Shown: positions 17,301 to 25,200 of the stretch, in pieces
Position numbering within the stretch: the stretch's first letter is position 1
How the letters are laid out: each line of letters opens with the position of its first letter
Assembly (NCBI GenBank): GCA_020629335.1
Contig: JAHDDN010000007.1
Coordinates: 1 to 34,375 of the forward strand
Length of the DNA stretch: 34,375 nt
Source of the DNA: Chitinophagales bacterium
GTDB lineage: Bacteria > Bacteroidota > Bacteroidia > Chitinophagales > UBA2359
Direction: 5' to 3'
The notes under the pieces: model-generated
Database searches by the model: none
Seen by the model: the letters and a program-made list of their open reading frames with translations, nothing else
Told to the model about the DNA's origin: nothing
Position numbers and translations under genes: made by a program

Positions 17301-20300
17301 ATCAGTTTGATCCTAATACAGACGATAATGAAGATGAGGTAGTTATCAATACTCAAATAGTAGACTTAATCATGGACAAAACAGTCTCTAGCTCTGTTTC
17401 TACTATAGGTGAAACGGTTGAGTTCCAATTACAAGTAACGAACCAAGGACCAAGTCTTGCTACCAATGTGGTCATAACAGATAATTTATCTGGAAGCTTC
17501 CTATACGAAAGTAGTGAAGCAACAGAGGGCTATTATGTGGCAGGAACAGGACTTTGGATAATATCCAGTATCGAACCCAATACTACAGAAACCCTAACAC
17601 TTTGGGTACAAGTAAATGATTTGGGGGAATTGACCAATACAGCTCAAATAGTTGGTAGCGATCAATCTGATAGCAATACCAATAATAATCAAGATTCCGC
17701 TACTCTTCAAAGTAATCCTGTAGCAGATTTAGAAATAATCAAAGATGTTTATCCTACAACTGTCAACCTTGGAGAAGAAACAGTATTTACTATTACGGTA
17801 AATAACTTAGGCCCTAATGATACAGATAATATAATCGTCAGCGATATATTACCTGATGGACTAAGCTATATTACTGCTGGTGGTTCAACAGGTACTTATA
17901 ATCCAACTACAGGTAATTGGAATATTCCTCAGATAATCAATGGAGGAAGCGCTACATTAGAACTTTATGTAGAAGTAGAGAGCAATGATCCAATCACTAA
18001 TACTGCTTATATTTCTGAAAGCAATCATTACGATCCTAATACGAATAATAATGAAGATTCTGCTACTGTAGAAACAACCAAAGCAGACTTAAGTATCACT
18101 AAAGAAGCGAGTGCTGATGTCATTCTTTTAGGTGAAGAAATAAACTACTTAATTACTATCAATAATGATGGCCCCAGTACCGCAGAAGACATTGAAGTAC
18201 TAGACCTTTTGCCTCCTGGATTAGAGTATATTAGCCATAACGCTGGCAATGGCGTATATAATCAAGCAACAGGTGTATGGAACGTGGGTGATTTAGAGAA
18301 TGGGCAAGCTTGGAGTTTAGAAATTACTGCTTATGCTACCAATACGGGAATTATCACTAATACTGCGAGTGTTACGAATAGTAGCGTTCCAGACCTTAAT
18401 GATAACAATGATACTGCTTTTGCTGAAATTGAAGTAATGGAGCCAATGGCTAATTTAGCTTTGAGCAAACAAAGTACTGGCTATGAGTATGTTATCGGTC
18501 AGGAAGTCGAGTATATTATTAGCTTATCAAACTTAGGGCCACAAGCAGCCACTAATGTCGAGATACTTGAATTATTACCTCCAAGCTTACAGTTTGTAGC
18601 TAGTAATACAAACGATGGAAGTTTCAATGTCAATACAGGGGTTTGGTCAATAGAAGAAATTGCTTTCGGAGATATTATGTACCTAAATATTACAGCGACA
18701 GTACAAGCTCCTGGTTTAACTACTAATGAAGTAGAAATTATAGCAAGCGATTTAACCGATCCTAATTTGGATAATAACTCCGCCAGCGCCGAAGTTTTTG
18801 GTACTGTATTATATGCTGATTTAGCGCTTAATAAAACAGCCAATGTAGACTCTGCATTCATCGGAGATACCATTATTTATAACTTAACGGTTTCTAATAA
18901 TGGACCTAATGCTGCTACTAATATCATCGTCACTGATGAGTTGCCAGAAGAAGTTCTTTGCTTAGCTACTTCAGACGAATCATACGATCCTTATAATGGC
19001 GACTTCTACTGGAATATTGATGAACTTGGAGTTGGAAATACTACTACATTGACAATTAGTGTCATCGCTCAGGAAGAGGGGACTGTAATTAATACTGCCA
19101 GTATCACAGCAAGCGATTTATTAGATCCCGATCCCGAAAATAATGATGGCGGTGCTAAAGTAATCGTTACTGAATCACCTATTAATTCAGGCCCCATATG
19201 TAATGATGATGTGAGTATTACCAATTGTGAAACAGTCTCCATATCTGTTTTAGATAATGATATAGATCCCAATGGAGACCCATTGACAATTTGCAGTCAT
19301 ACCTTACCGCAATTAGGTATCCTCACTCCTACCGTTGATGGCTTTACTTATACACCTAATAGTATATACACAGGCACCGACAGCTTCACCTATACAGTCT
19401 GTGATACGGATGGCTTAAGCTGTACCAGTACAGTAACCTTATTGGTAGATTGTGAAGTAGAATATGCAAATATTGAAGACTGCCCAATGGAGAACATGCA
19501 ATTATGTACTGAAACACTTACTCCATTAGTGATTTGTCCTGACTGGTGTTTGGATGGGCCTATCCTTCTTACCGATGTAGAAACCATGTTTGATTGCTCA
19601 ATCACTCTTCTAGAAGATGGATGTGTTAGTTACCTTCCTTTACCAGGCTTTGAAGGCACAGAAGAATTAGTGATTTCTGCTTGTGTAGAGGATATCTGCA
19701 CTACTACTACGATCTTTATTCAAGTAACTCCTTCTTGTGACTCCAGTCCACCTATCGCTAATGATGATACTGCCTATTCAGAAGAAGGAGGGGTTTCTAT
19801 AGTGGTACTCATTAATGATAGTGATCCAGACGGTGACGACTTATATGTATGTGAATACACGCAACCGTCTAATGGGTATGTTAGCTTTACCAATAATATT
19901 GCTAATTATATTCCAAATCAAAATTTCACTGGTATAGATAGCTTTACTTATACTATTTGTGATGTGTTTGGCAATGAAGATACCGCTACAGTAATTATCC
20001 ATGTAGAAAGTTGTATCAATCCACCTATGTGTATTCCTCCTCAAACACCCGTAAATATTTGCGTAGATTTCTGTGGTATCGAAAACCCACAAATTGTAAA
20101 TGTTAACAGTATTTTTGAGTGTAGTATCAACTCTACAAATAATACCTGCTTTACTTATATCGCACTCCCTCAATTTGAAGGAACGGAAATAGTGGATGTA
20201 ACCGCTTGTAATGATGCAGGAATTTGTGTGACAGAATCCATCACTATCATCATAGGTGATTGTGGCGGATTAGAAGAGTCTGAAGGCCCACAAGATGGGA

Positions 20301-20596
20301 CAGGCAAATGGGAGCTCGTAAATCAAGAAGAAGCCTGTACGCCAACTGTTATCAAGTCAATCGGCAGCCAATCAGATGTACTAATCATTGAAGGTTTAGA
20401 CGAATGCGACTGGATTAACACCCAATTAAGTATTTTTGATGAATACGGAAGATTAGTTTATCACCAACGAATTTACGATAGACCTATCAAATGGAATGGC
20501 GAAAATCATTTAGGAGTCAAACTCCCAATGGGCATCTACTTCTATCGACTCACCAACGATCAAGGACAACTACTAAAAGGTAGCATAATAAAATAG
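11348..20596 (+). CDS. Giant DUF11-repeat secreted protein, T9SS type B sorting domain (paralogue 1)
   Basis: A 3,082-residue surface or secreted protein. A signal peptide (hydrophobic about 17-36, cut before QIFP) is followed by a cysteine-rich domain (about 38-350), HYR-like modules introduced by DTSPPEINC, DTHPPLVTC and DNQAPVVDC (about 350-720), and six longer DUF11-like repeats (about 725-1640, motif GxxLNxDGTYDxxYxxxxxNTGN). Then come eight DUF11 repeats of about 120 residues (about 1643-2610, motif ADLxIxK...VTYTIxxxNxGPxxATN), two Big_9/cadherin-like domains (about 2614 and 2801) each followed by a Cys-rich module, and the CHU_C-type C-terminus (about 3001-3082: IFDEYGRLVYH...WNG...LPxGIYFYRL). 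The last domain directs export by the type IX system and surface attachment in Bacteroidota. No enzyme domain is seen; an adhesive or matrix role is inferred. Its paralogue follows at 22276, and both share the start. Confidence 0.93.
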   Translation: MKLFYTSSLHDLNMPYIKAFWLLIVLFSFSPNLVNGQIFPAVGTPGDEVGNPDAVLSVDGTVANNIYLAHTPELCIQGDGTNNSGNGEDPEWRLNLTIPDAAQNTPVCSDIEFRICRRGDFGQATEIVFIYDEIGNQIGEIPGHPADDYDFDCTSEPICTIVKIPPCAYNYQTSDGIYSITLYTNGLQGGNSVGDFCDSSEIIAGPVPDGDAASCDTPNCIDFTQSVDGVFGNQSNGGPMVNTGCQFCNCVFLDYFMIPIEISDSEFVMTQDVGCDYANASFEPNPTDCGQEWTVNGGSEGLSGTNGNVSFNTTEAGTYTICNTSGHSTCVEQTCVDIVVEGNLEIVCPSDISVEGCSGDDLSSGGTALGFSDIPTSISEAQFLAEGGQILSTNPITNITYQDNAIGSGCPIAIERTYQFTAGNDCNFTCTQSINLNDTSPPEINCGELVDLELECNGDFFSSIIAWIATNENLIANSVVDDCSVSIENDYTGAINIACGDNAEGVTVNFIVTDDCNNVSSCSAKIIITDTHPPLVTCPPVNNTLSCGDALPAVFANVNDFEDAGGEVIDFCNTGSNENISITLVNEVDNGGSSCTQDLVITRTYEFSDPCGNSSTCEHIIEYQADNQAPVVDCVSSEIAMECGIAPSAGLSTITEFVNQIADVSDACNSVSELSLTFVDDYTINDVCPSGTASAITRTYTISDACENSVECVQIFNYTEGVSSLDIEKTLINGPEILDDGTYNISYHVALQNTGTLNISSIQMIDDLSAFEPVNSALLANVSANLSPNFAFDGITTQNILTGDNSLTVGESASFDIVINVGPYDIIPTNLSNSIIANISDPDGNITEYNAEAPTEFPSLLAELGVAKLLTNGPSLNTDGTYDIIMRIIAENMGNVALTNLQLVDNLTTTFGETPINGVDIINHSNNINTNSFYDGEDETDLLFGNDILGAGEIAFVDIAINFGPEPSTENTTYYNVAMGVGLDPGGNEIIDFSHNGADPDPENDGPQNNNEPSPITTNLPNGQIGIAKELTEVSTINTDGTYDLVYTLNIQNTGDVIIDSIQITDNLAATFVGPPTVSINEVNLAFPSANLSPNGSYNGSSNPNLLSGLDSFEVGESGSIQILVNVGPVPQPGGTYFNQAFITGVVPSGAEVSDISNNGINPDPNNNGPGDDNESTPVVLDAASAEIEVEKILSQAPSLNEDGTYDLTYTIIINNSGNIDLQDLQMTDDLSGFTPINSVDLAMVSPNLSTNPFFDGINNQLLLSGGDDLLIDEQGSLNIVMNIGPFDSVLPSISNTVEVSAQDAGENLISANASSTDASFENSNPELNLLKQLSAGPSLNSDGTFDISYYISLANTGNVNITDLQISDNLSSFLPINNVEIINPSFNISKNIFFNGIDDINLLDSNNELAVGENAYLTLQINAGPFEDGQVISNQALAFGLTPTGEEVQDLSDDPTDLTSDNDVTLAEFATGAAEIGLAKALINAIPSEDDPNMMVLSFQFKIENAGNLVLNQLQLNDSFQNQFGLEDIAYMTPLASLAQITNSTATQNPTLNAFFNGSSNTNLFAGNDGILDTGESITISLSVEINTLEVNIPLSNSAYASAYTPNGIEIGDISTDGFDPDPNNNGPSDNNIETPIPLNFADLRIEKISDADNGIVSVGDQVTYTISLYNDGPDQATNVEVVDYLPYGLNYISHENAQGVYNPGTGLWEVGIVNVSPVPLTLSITAEVGIDGPITNNAFIAASNQGDHDPSDNEAEAVIEGVAVDLSVNKTVSNDTPNINEEFTYTITVSNLGNSNATNIEVTDVLDENLTFVSSSDISYNPIIDDYIWDIPVLTGGESISLNIVTMLNNTETVSNTVSMIADQTDPVPSNNEDEVSINGQAADLVIIKSVDNSQPNLGENIIFTIQLDNNGPANASNISIEEILPNGLDYVSHDETSGSYDPNTGIWALNSLNNGATAYLQITTNVSLIGSMTNTASILSSDQFDPNTDDNEDEVVINTQIVDLIMDKTVSSSVSTIGETVEFQLQVTNQGPSLATNVVITDNLSGSFLYESSEATEGYYVAGTGLWIISSIEPNTTETLTLWVQVNDLGELTNTAQIVGSDQSDSNTNNNQDSATLQSNPVADLEIIKDVYPTTVNLGEETVFTITVNNLGPNDTDNIIVSDILPDGLSYITAGGSTGTYNPTTGNWNIPQIINGGSATLELYVEVESNDPITNTAYISESNHYDPNTNNNEDSATVETTKADLSITKEASADVILLGEEINYLITINNDGPSTAEDIEVLDLLPPGLEYISHNAGNGVYNQATGVWNVGDLENGQAWSLEITAYATNTGIITNTASVTNSSVPDLNDNNDTAFAEIEVMEPMANLALSKQSTGYEYVIGQEVEYIISLSNLGPQAATNVEILELLPPSLQFVASNTNDGSFNVNTGVWSIEEIAFGDIMYLNITATVQAPGLTTNEVEIIASDLTDPNLDNNSASAEVFGTVLYADLALNKTANVDSAFIGDTIIYNLTVSNNGPNAATNIIVTDELPEEVLCLATSDESYDPYNGDFYWNIDELGVGNTTTLTISVIAQEEGTVINTASITASDLLDPDPENNDGGAKVIVTESPINSGPICNDDVSITNCETVSISVLDNDIDPNGDPLTICSHTLPQLGILTPTVDGFTYTPNSIYTGTDSFTYTVCDTDGLSCTSTVTLLVDCEVEYANIEDCPMENMQLCTETLTPLVICPDWCLDGPILLTDVETMFDCSITLLEDGCVSYLPLPGFEGTEELVISACVEDICTTTTIFIQVTPSCDSSPPIANDDTAYSEEGGVSIVVLINDSDPDGDDLYVCEYTQPSNGYVSFTNNIANYIPNQNFTGIDSFTYTICDVFGNEDTATVIIHVESCINPPMCIPPQTPVNICVDFCGIENPQIVNVNSIFECSINSTNNTCFTYIALPQFEGTEIVDVTACNDAGICVTESITIIIGDCGGLEESEGPQDGTGKWELVNQEEACTPTVIKSIGSQSDVLIIEGLDECDWINTQLSIFDEYGRLVYHQRIYDRPIKWNGENHLGVKLPMGIYFYRLTNDQGQLLKGSIIK

Positions 20597-20676
20597 GAAA
20601 CACTCTTGTTTTTCATAATCTCCTATTCTTAAGGAAGATTACTTGAAATTAAATAGATTGTTTTTATTGGTGAACT

Positions 20677-20712
20677 AATGGAGGCGCAGTGAATGGCGTC
20701 TCCATTTTTTTT
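20677..20712 (+). terminator. Intrinsic terminator of giant gene 1
   Basis: AATGGAGGCGC pairs with GGCGTCTCCATT around a loop of about seven bases, followed by a run of eight T. It lies 80 bases after the stop codon and is repeated exactly after giant gene 2. Confidence 0.85.
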
Positions 20713-20740
20713 GCCAAATAATGAGTTAACTCCCTAAAAT

Positions 20741-20780
20741 AATAGCGCAAGTGTTTTTCACTTGTGCCTGCTAAGACTTG
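20741..20780 (-). repeat. Short hairpin repeat (P-type fragment)
   Basis: AATAGCGCAAGTG, TTTTT, CACTTGTGC, then CTGCTAAGACTTG. On the minus strand it matches the start of composite repeats P1 and P2 (CAAGACTCAGCAGGCACAAG). It is identical over its 39 bases after the first to 31682-31720. No T-run follows, so it is not a terminator. Confidence 0.65.
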
Positions 20781-20807
20781 AATAATCAAACAATAATTAT
20801 TTATTTA

Positions 20808-21038
20808 GGGCGCATCCCTGCGCTCATAAAGACAAAGTACATAGCACATCAAAAATGATGCGTTCATCATTCTGCATTCATCATTCGCCGAAGGCGCAGG
20901 GTCAGGCTGTACGCTCTTATGTGGCTGTTCGGCAGCTACTACACTAAGTGCTGCTTGTCTTCCCTGCGGGCAAGCCATCGCATCACTAAGTTCCGTAAGC
21001 TACCTCTCGACACCACATACCGCTTCCATCCTTTGCGC
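20808..21038 (+). repeat. Three-way-junction repeat, copy D
   Basis: The outer stem is GCGCA (20810-20814) with TGCGC (21034-21038). Arm I is CCCTGCGC (20816-20823) with GCGCAGGG (20894-20901), and arm II TATGTGG (20918-20924) with CCACATA (21013-21019), holding ACTAAGTG/CACTAAGT. The tip is CTTCCCTGCGGGCAAG. Compared with copy F, the inner stem pair G-C has become A-T on both sides. It lies sense and downstream of giant gene 1. Confidence 0.75.
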
Positions 21039-21778
21039 AATTAGAACCCTTCCTGACCTCATCGTAATGAATAGAGTGTTTCAGCTTTTCTCATCTATTT
21101 TTCTAAGTAATTATAAGCGAATGAAAAATATAATTATAATTTCACATTTAGTTCAGGAGCTATCAAATGTAAACGCTCACTATGTTTTTTTATACAGTAA
21201 ATTCTTCTTTTGTCATGCCAAAACGGCCATTTTAAAAAATTTATGAAAAGTTAAAACACGCTTACAATCTATTATCTTATGAGATAAAAATTCAATCTTA
21301 AAAGATTTGTTTAGTCTCTTGACGTTATTAGCTTGTTTATAATCAGTTATGAGGTCATTTTTTACATATCAGTGTTTTCATGTAATAAAACTACCATATT
21401 ATGCAGACTTGTATTCTAATAACTGAATTTAGACACGCAACTTAGCCTTCAATATTATACGATAAAAAAATATTTACTTTTAGGGTGTTTTTTTTCTTTT
21501 TATTTAGCGGCGCAATTTAGTCAAACAGCACAACAATGTAAATTGCATTTCAAATTTTCATCAAATATCGGCTTATCATTGAGTTTTCAGTGGCTCCCTA
21601 ACTTTAGCTAACAAAGGCATAACGTCATTTAAATAATCATTTCATTTTCTATTGCTATAGTATTCTGGCCTATTATGAAATTACATGCTATTAAGATGCT
21701 TTTTTATAATTGAATATTTATAATTTGACAGCAATTTTGGAATAAATATTGGGTAAGTAATAAGTGTACTATTTATTC
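21039..21778. other. AT-rich junction and leader between the duplicated units
   Basis: 21039-21214 is the junction between the two units; nothing recognisable is seen in it. From about 21215 the sequence is the diverged counterpart of 10281-10850. No open reading frame with gene-like features, no RNA gene and no clear promoter is visible. T-rich tracts and short A/T palindromes occur. Confidence 0.55.
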
Positions 21779-22039
21779 GCACAAGGGATAGAAGCGATAT
21801 TAGGTGCTGATAGCTACTTGTGAAGCAAGGAGTGGCGCAGGCTGAGTGATCAGCGAAGACAAGCCACGACTATGCTGAACAGTAGATAGCGGTGCCTAAT
21901 ACAAGCGGATAGCCCGCCCCCGAAGGAATGAAGAGGCGAATTTGATGCTTTTCATTCCACTAACCAACCAACTAATACATCCAACAAAGATTCAAGATAG
22001 GGAGGCAATTCGCCTCTTCGTGAGTGAAGGGATGTGCCC
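21779..22039 (-). repeat. Three-way-junction repeat, copy E
   Basis: On the minus strand the outer stem is GCACA with TGTGC (22033-22037 with 21779-21783). Arm I is the perfect 13-bp pair GAAGAGGCGAATT/AATTCGCCTCTTC (21930-21942 with 22007-22019), and arm II TATTAGG with CCTAATA (21798-21804 with 21895-21901). The tip is GCTGA-TCAC-TCAGC on the minus strand. It is the positional partner of copy C, yet its stem sequences differ and remain paired. Confidence 0.75.
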
Positions 22040-22057
22040 ACAATTAAAATCATTCAC

Positions 22058-22244
22058 ATGGCTTTAGTGAAACAAAATAAATAAACTATACCATTAAGCC
22101 TTATCTTTTTGCCTGTTTCTTCGTTAAAAAAATTGTCCCGTAGCTCTGCTATGAAACATTTTTTCGCCTAAAAACAGACAAAAATATTGCATTTAATTTG
22201 GTCTATTTTATTTCTTCTATTTCACTTGCAAAAATTTAAGCCAT
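22058..22244 (+). repeat. Fold-back repeat H8
   Basis: The outer pair is ATGGCTT (22058-22064) with AAGCCAT (22238-22244). Inside, AGTGAAA pairs with TTTCACT, AAATAAA with TTTATTT, and TTTTTGCCTGTTT imperfectly with AAAACAGACAAAAA. The core has CTTCGTTA (22119-22126), apical CGTAG-CTCTG-CTATG and TTCGCCT. It occupies the position held by H7 in unit 1. Confidence 0.7.
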
Positions 22245-22245
22245 C

Positions 22246-22275
22246 ATTTTATTTTGTTCACCAACTTAATTAAAC
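22246..22275 (+). promoter_or_regulatory. Conserved leader of giant gene 2
   Basis: Identical to 11318-11347, up to the ATG. Because the DNA upstream and downstream has diverged between the two units, the unchanged 30 bases point to a shared expression signal. Confidence 0.45.
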
Positions 22276-25200
22276 ATGAAATTATTTTATACTAATAGAC
22301 GTTCTCGCCTAATTAGATCCTTTATAAAAACGTCCGTATTTTCGGGCATTCTATTTTTATTTCTATTTGCTAATACATTATCTGCCCAGATATTCCCTTC
22401 TGTGGGTACTCCTGGTGATGATGTTGGTAATCCTGATGCCGTGATATCAATTGATGGTACCGTTGCGAATGGATTTTATTTAGCCCAAACTCCTGAATTA
22501 TGTATTCAAGGAGATGGAACTAATATGAGTGGAAATGGTGAAGATCCTGAATGGCGGATGGATTTAACGATACCAGATGCGGCTCAAAACACACCTGTTT
22601 GTAATGATATTGAATTTAGGATATGTCGAAGAGGTGATTTTGGACAGGCAACTGAGATTGTATTTATATATGATGAACAGGGCAATCAAATTGGGGATAT
22701 TCCAGGTCACCCAGCAGATGATTATGCATTTGATTGTACTTCGGAGCCAATATGTACTATTGTAAAGATTCCTCCTTGTGCCTATAATTACCAGACATCA
22801 GATGGGGTTTACTCTATTACTTTATATACTAATGGAGATCAAGGAGGCAATTCGGTAGGTGATTTTTGTGATAGCGAAGAGATCATTCCAGGACCAGTTC
22901 TTGATGGAGATGCCGCTTCTTGTGATACGCCTAATTGTTTAGATTACACGCAATCGGTTAATGGAGTATTTGCCAGCCAAAATAATGGCGGCCCAATAGT
23001 TAATACAGGTTGTGATTATTGTAATTGTGTCTTTTTAGATTACTTCTTAATTCCGATTGAAATTTCTGATTCTGAATTTACAATGACACAAGATGTCGGT
23101 TGTGATTATGCCAATGCATCCTTTGTTCCTAATCCAACAGATTGCGGTCAAGAGTGGTCCGTCAATGGCGGTACAGAGGGCTTGAGTGGTACAACAGGCA
23201 ATGTCAGTTTTAGTACTACAGACGCTGGTACTTTTACGATTTGTAATACGAGTGGTTATTCTACTTGTGTAGAACAAACTTGTGTGGATATAGTGGTTCA
23301 AGGAGAATTGGATATTAATTGTCCTCCCAATATTAATACTACAGGATGTACGACAGGAGATCTTGCAAATGGCATTTCAGCATTGAGTTTTTCATCGGAT
23401 TCAGCTCCTATCAGTGAAGCCCAATTTCTTGCTGAGGGCGGGCAAATAATTAGTACTGACCCAATAAATAGTATCACTTATCAAGATCTGCTTGTAGGAA
23501 ATGGGTGTCCAATGACAATTGAAAGAACTTTCCAAATTTCGGCTGGGACAACAGGGGCATTTTGTAATTTTAGTTGTACACAATCCATTACGCTAAATGA
23601 TAGTACGCCTCCTCAGATTAATTGTGATAATATTAATGATTTGGAATTAGAATGTGATGGTGATTATTCCAGTGCTATTTCTACTTGGTTAGCAGGTATT
23701 GAGACAAGCATTGCTAATAGTGTAAATGACGATTGTAATGTAAGTATCGAAAACAATTATAATGGTGGTACATTAGACCTTGTTTGTGATAATTCGACAG
23801 CAGGATTAACAGTCGTCTTCACACTAACAGACGATTGTAATAATGTCTCCACTTGTAGTGCCAGTATCACTTTACAAGATACTGTTGCTCCTTTAGTTAG
23901 CTGTCCTCCAGTCAATAATTCCTTAGGCTGTGGAGATCCTTTACCAGCAACTTTTACTGATGTAAATGATTTTATTAGTGCTGGTGGAGTAGTTACAGAA
24001 TATTGTGGAGGTGGAAGTGCTGCAAATGTGAGTATTTCCTTAATTAATGAAGTGGACAATGGCGGAAGTAGTTGTACTGAAGATCTTATAATTACGAGAA
24101 CTTATCAATTTACAGACCCTTGTGGAAATTCAATTACTTGTGATCATGTAATTGAATATCAAGCTGATAATCAAGCTCCTGTAACCGATTGCCCATCTAT
24201 TGAAATAGCATTAGAATGTGGCGTTGCGCCGCCTCCAGCTATTAGCTCTATTAATACTTTTATTGATCAAATAGGAGCTGTTAGTGATGCTTGTAATGAT
24301 CTCTCTGACTTAAGTATTAATTTCGAGGATGACTATACAATTGCGGATGTATGTCCAATTGGAACCGCTTCAGTGATCACTAGAACATATACGATTAGTG
24401 ATGCTTGTGGAAATAGTGCTGAATGTCAACAGCTCTTCATTTATGATGAAGCTGTGTCAAGCTTAAATATAGAAAAAACATTAATAGATGGGCCAACAGT
24501 TCAAAATAATGGGACTTATAATATGACTTTTAATGTTTTCCTTCAGAATGATGGGAACTTGAATTTAAGTAATATACAGATCGTAGATGACCTATCTGCA
24601 TTTGCACCTGTTAATAACGCTATTTTAGCGAATGTCAGTGCTAATTTACAAACAAATTTTGCTTATGATGGTATTAATATAATAAATACATTGAGCGGTA
24701 ATAACACTTTAGCTGTCAATGAAATGGCAAGCTTTGACCTTGTAATTAATGTAGGCCCTTATGCGAGTCCTCCAACTGATCTAATTAATTCAATTGTAGC
24801 GAACACCAGTGATCCAGAAGGAAATGTAATAGAATATGTTGCAGAGGCAGCAACAGAATTCCCTGAACAAATAGCTGAGTTAGGACTTTCCAAATTGATG
24901 ACCAATGGACCTGCTCTTAATTCAGATGGCACCTACGATATTATTATGAGAATCGTTGCAGAAAATATGGGTAATATTGAATTAACGAATCTACAACTGC
25001 AAGATAACTTGCTTACTACATTTGGAGAGACTCCAATTAATAGTGTTGACATCGTAAACAACTCTAATAATATTAATACGAATATTTTTTATGATGGGCA
25101 AGATAATATTAATTTGCTTTTTGGTAATGATGTATTAGCTGCTGGTGAAATTGCCTTTGTAGATATTGCAATCAACTTTGGCCCTGAGCCATTTCCTGGT

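Larger units (their letters stand above)
10281..21050. repeat. Tandem duplication, unit 1 (~10.77 kb)
   Basis: This stretch matches 21215-31985 in order and orientation: an AT-rich leader, an inverted three-way-junction repeat, a fold-back repeat, a giant DUF11 gene, a terminator, a short hairpin repeat and a direct three-way-junction repeat. Boundaries are judged by eye from where similarity begins (TCATGCCAAA) and ends (after TTTGCGC). Both units come out at nearly the same length, with a junction of about 165 bases. Confidence 0.75.

Noticed and set aside
11516..20173. Many antisense open frames inside the giant genes
   Set aside because: Shadows of a strongly coding plus strand with low complexity and biased codons; no start signals or domains.
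20741..20780. AAGTGTTTTTCACTT hairpins as terminators
   Set aside because: No T-run follows the stem, and true terminators with eight T lie just upstream of the copies after the giant genes.
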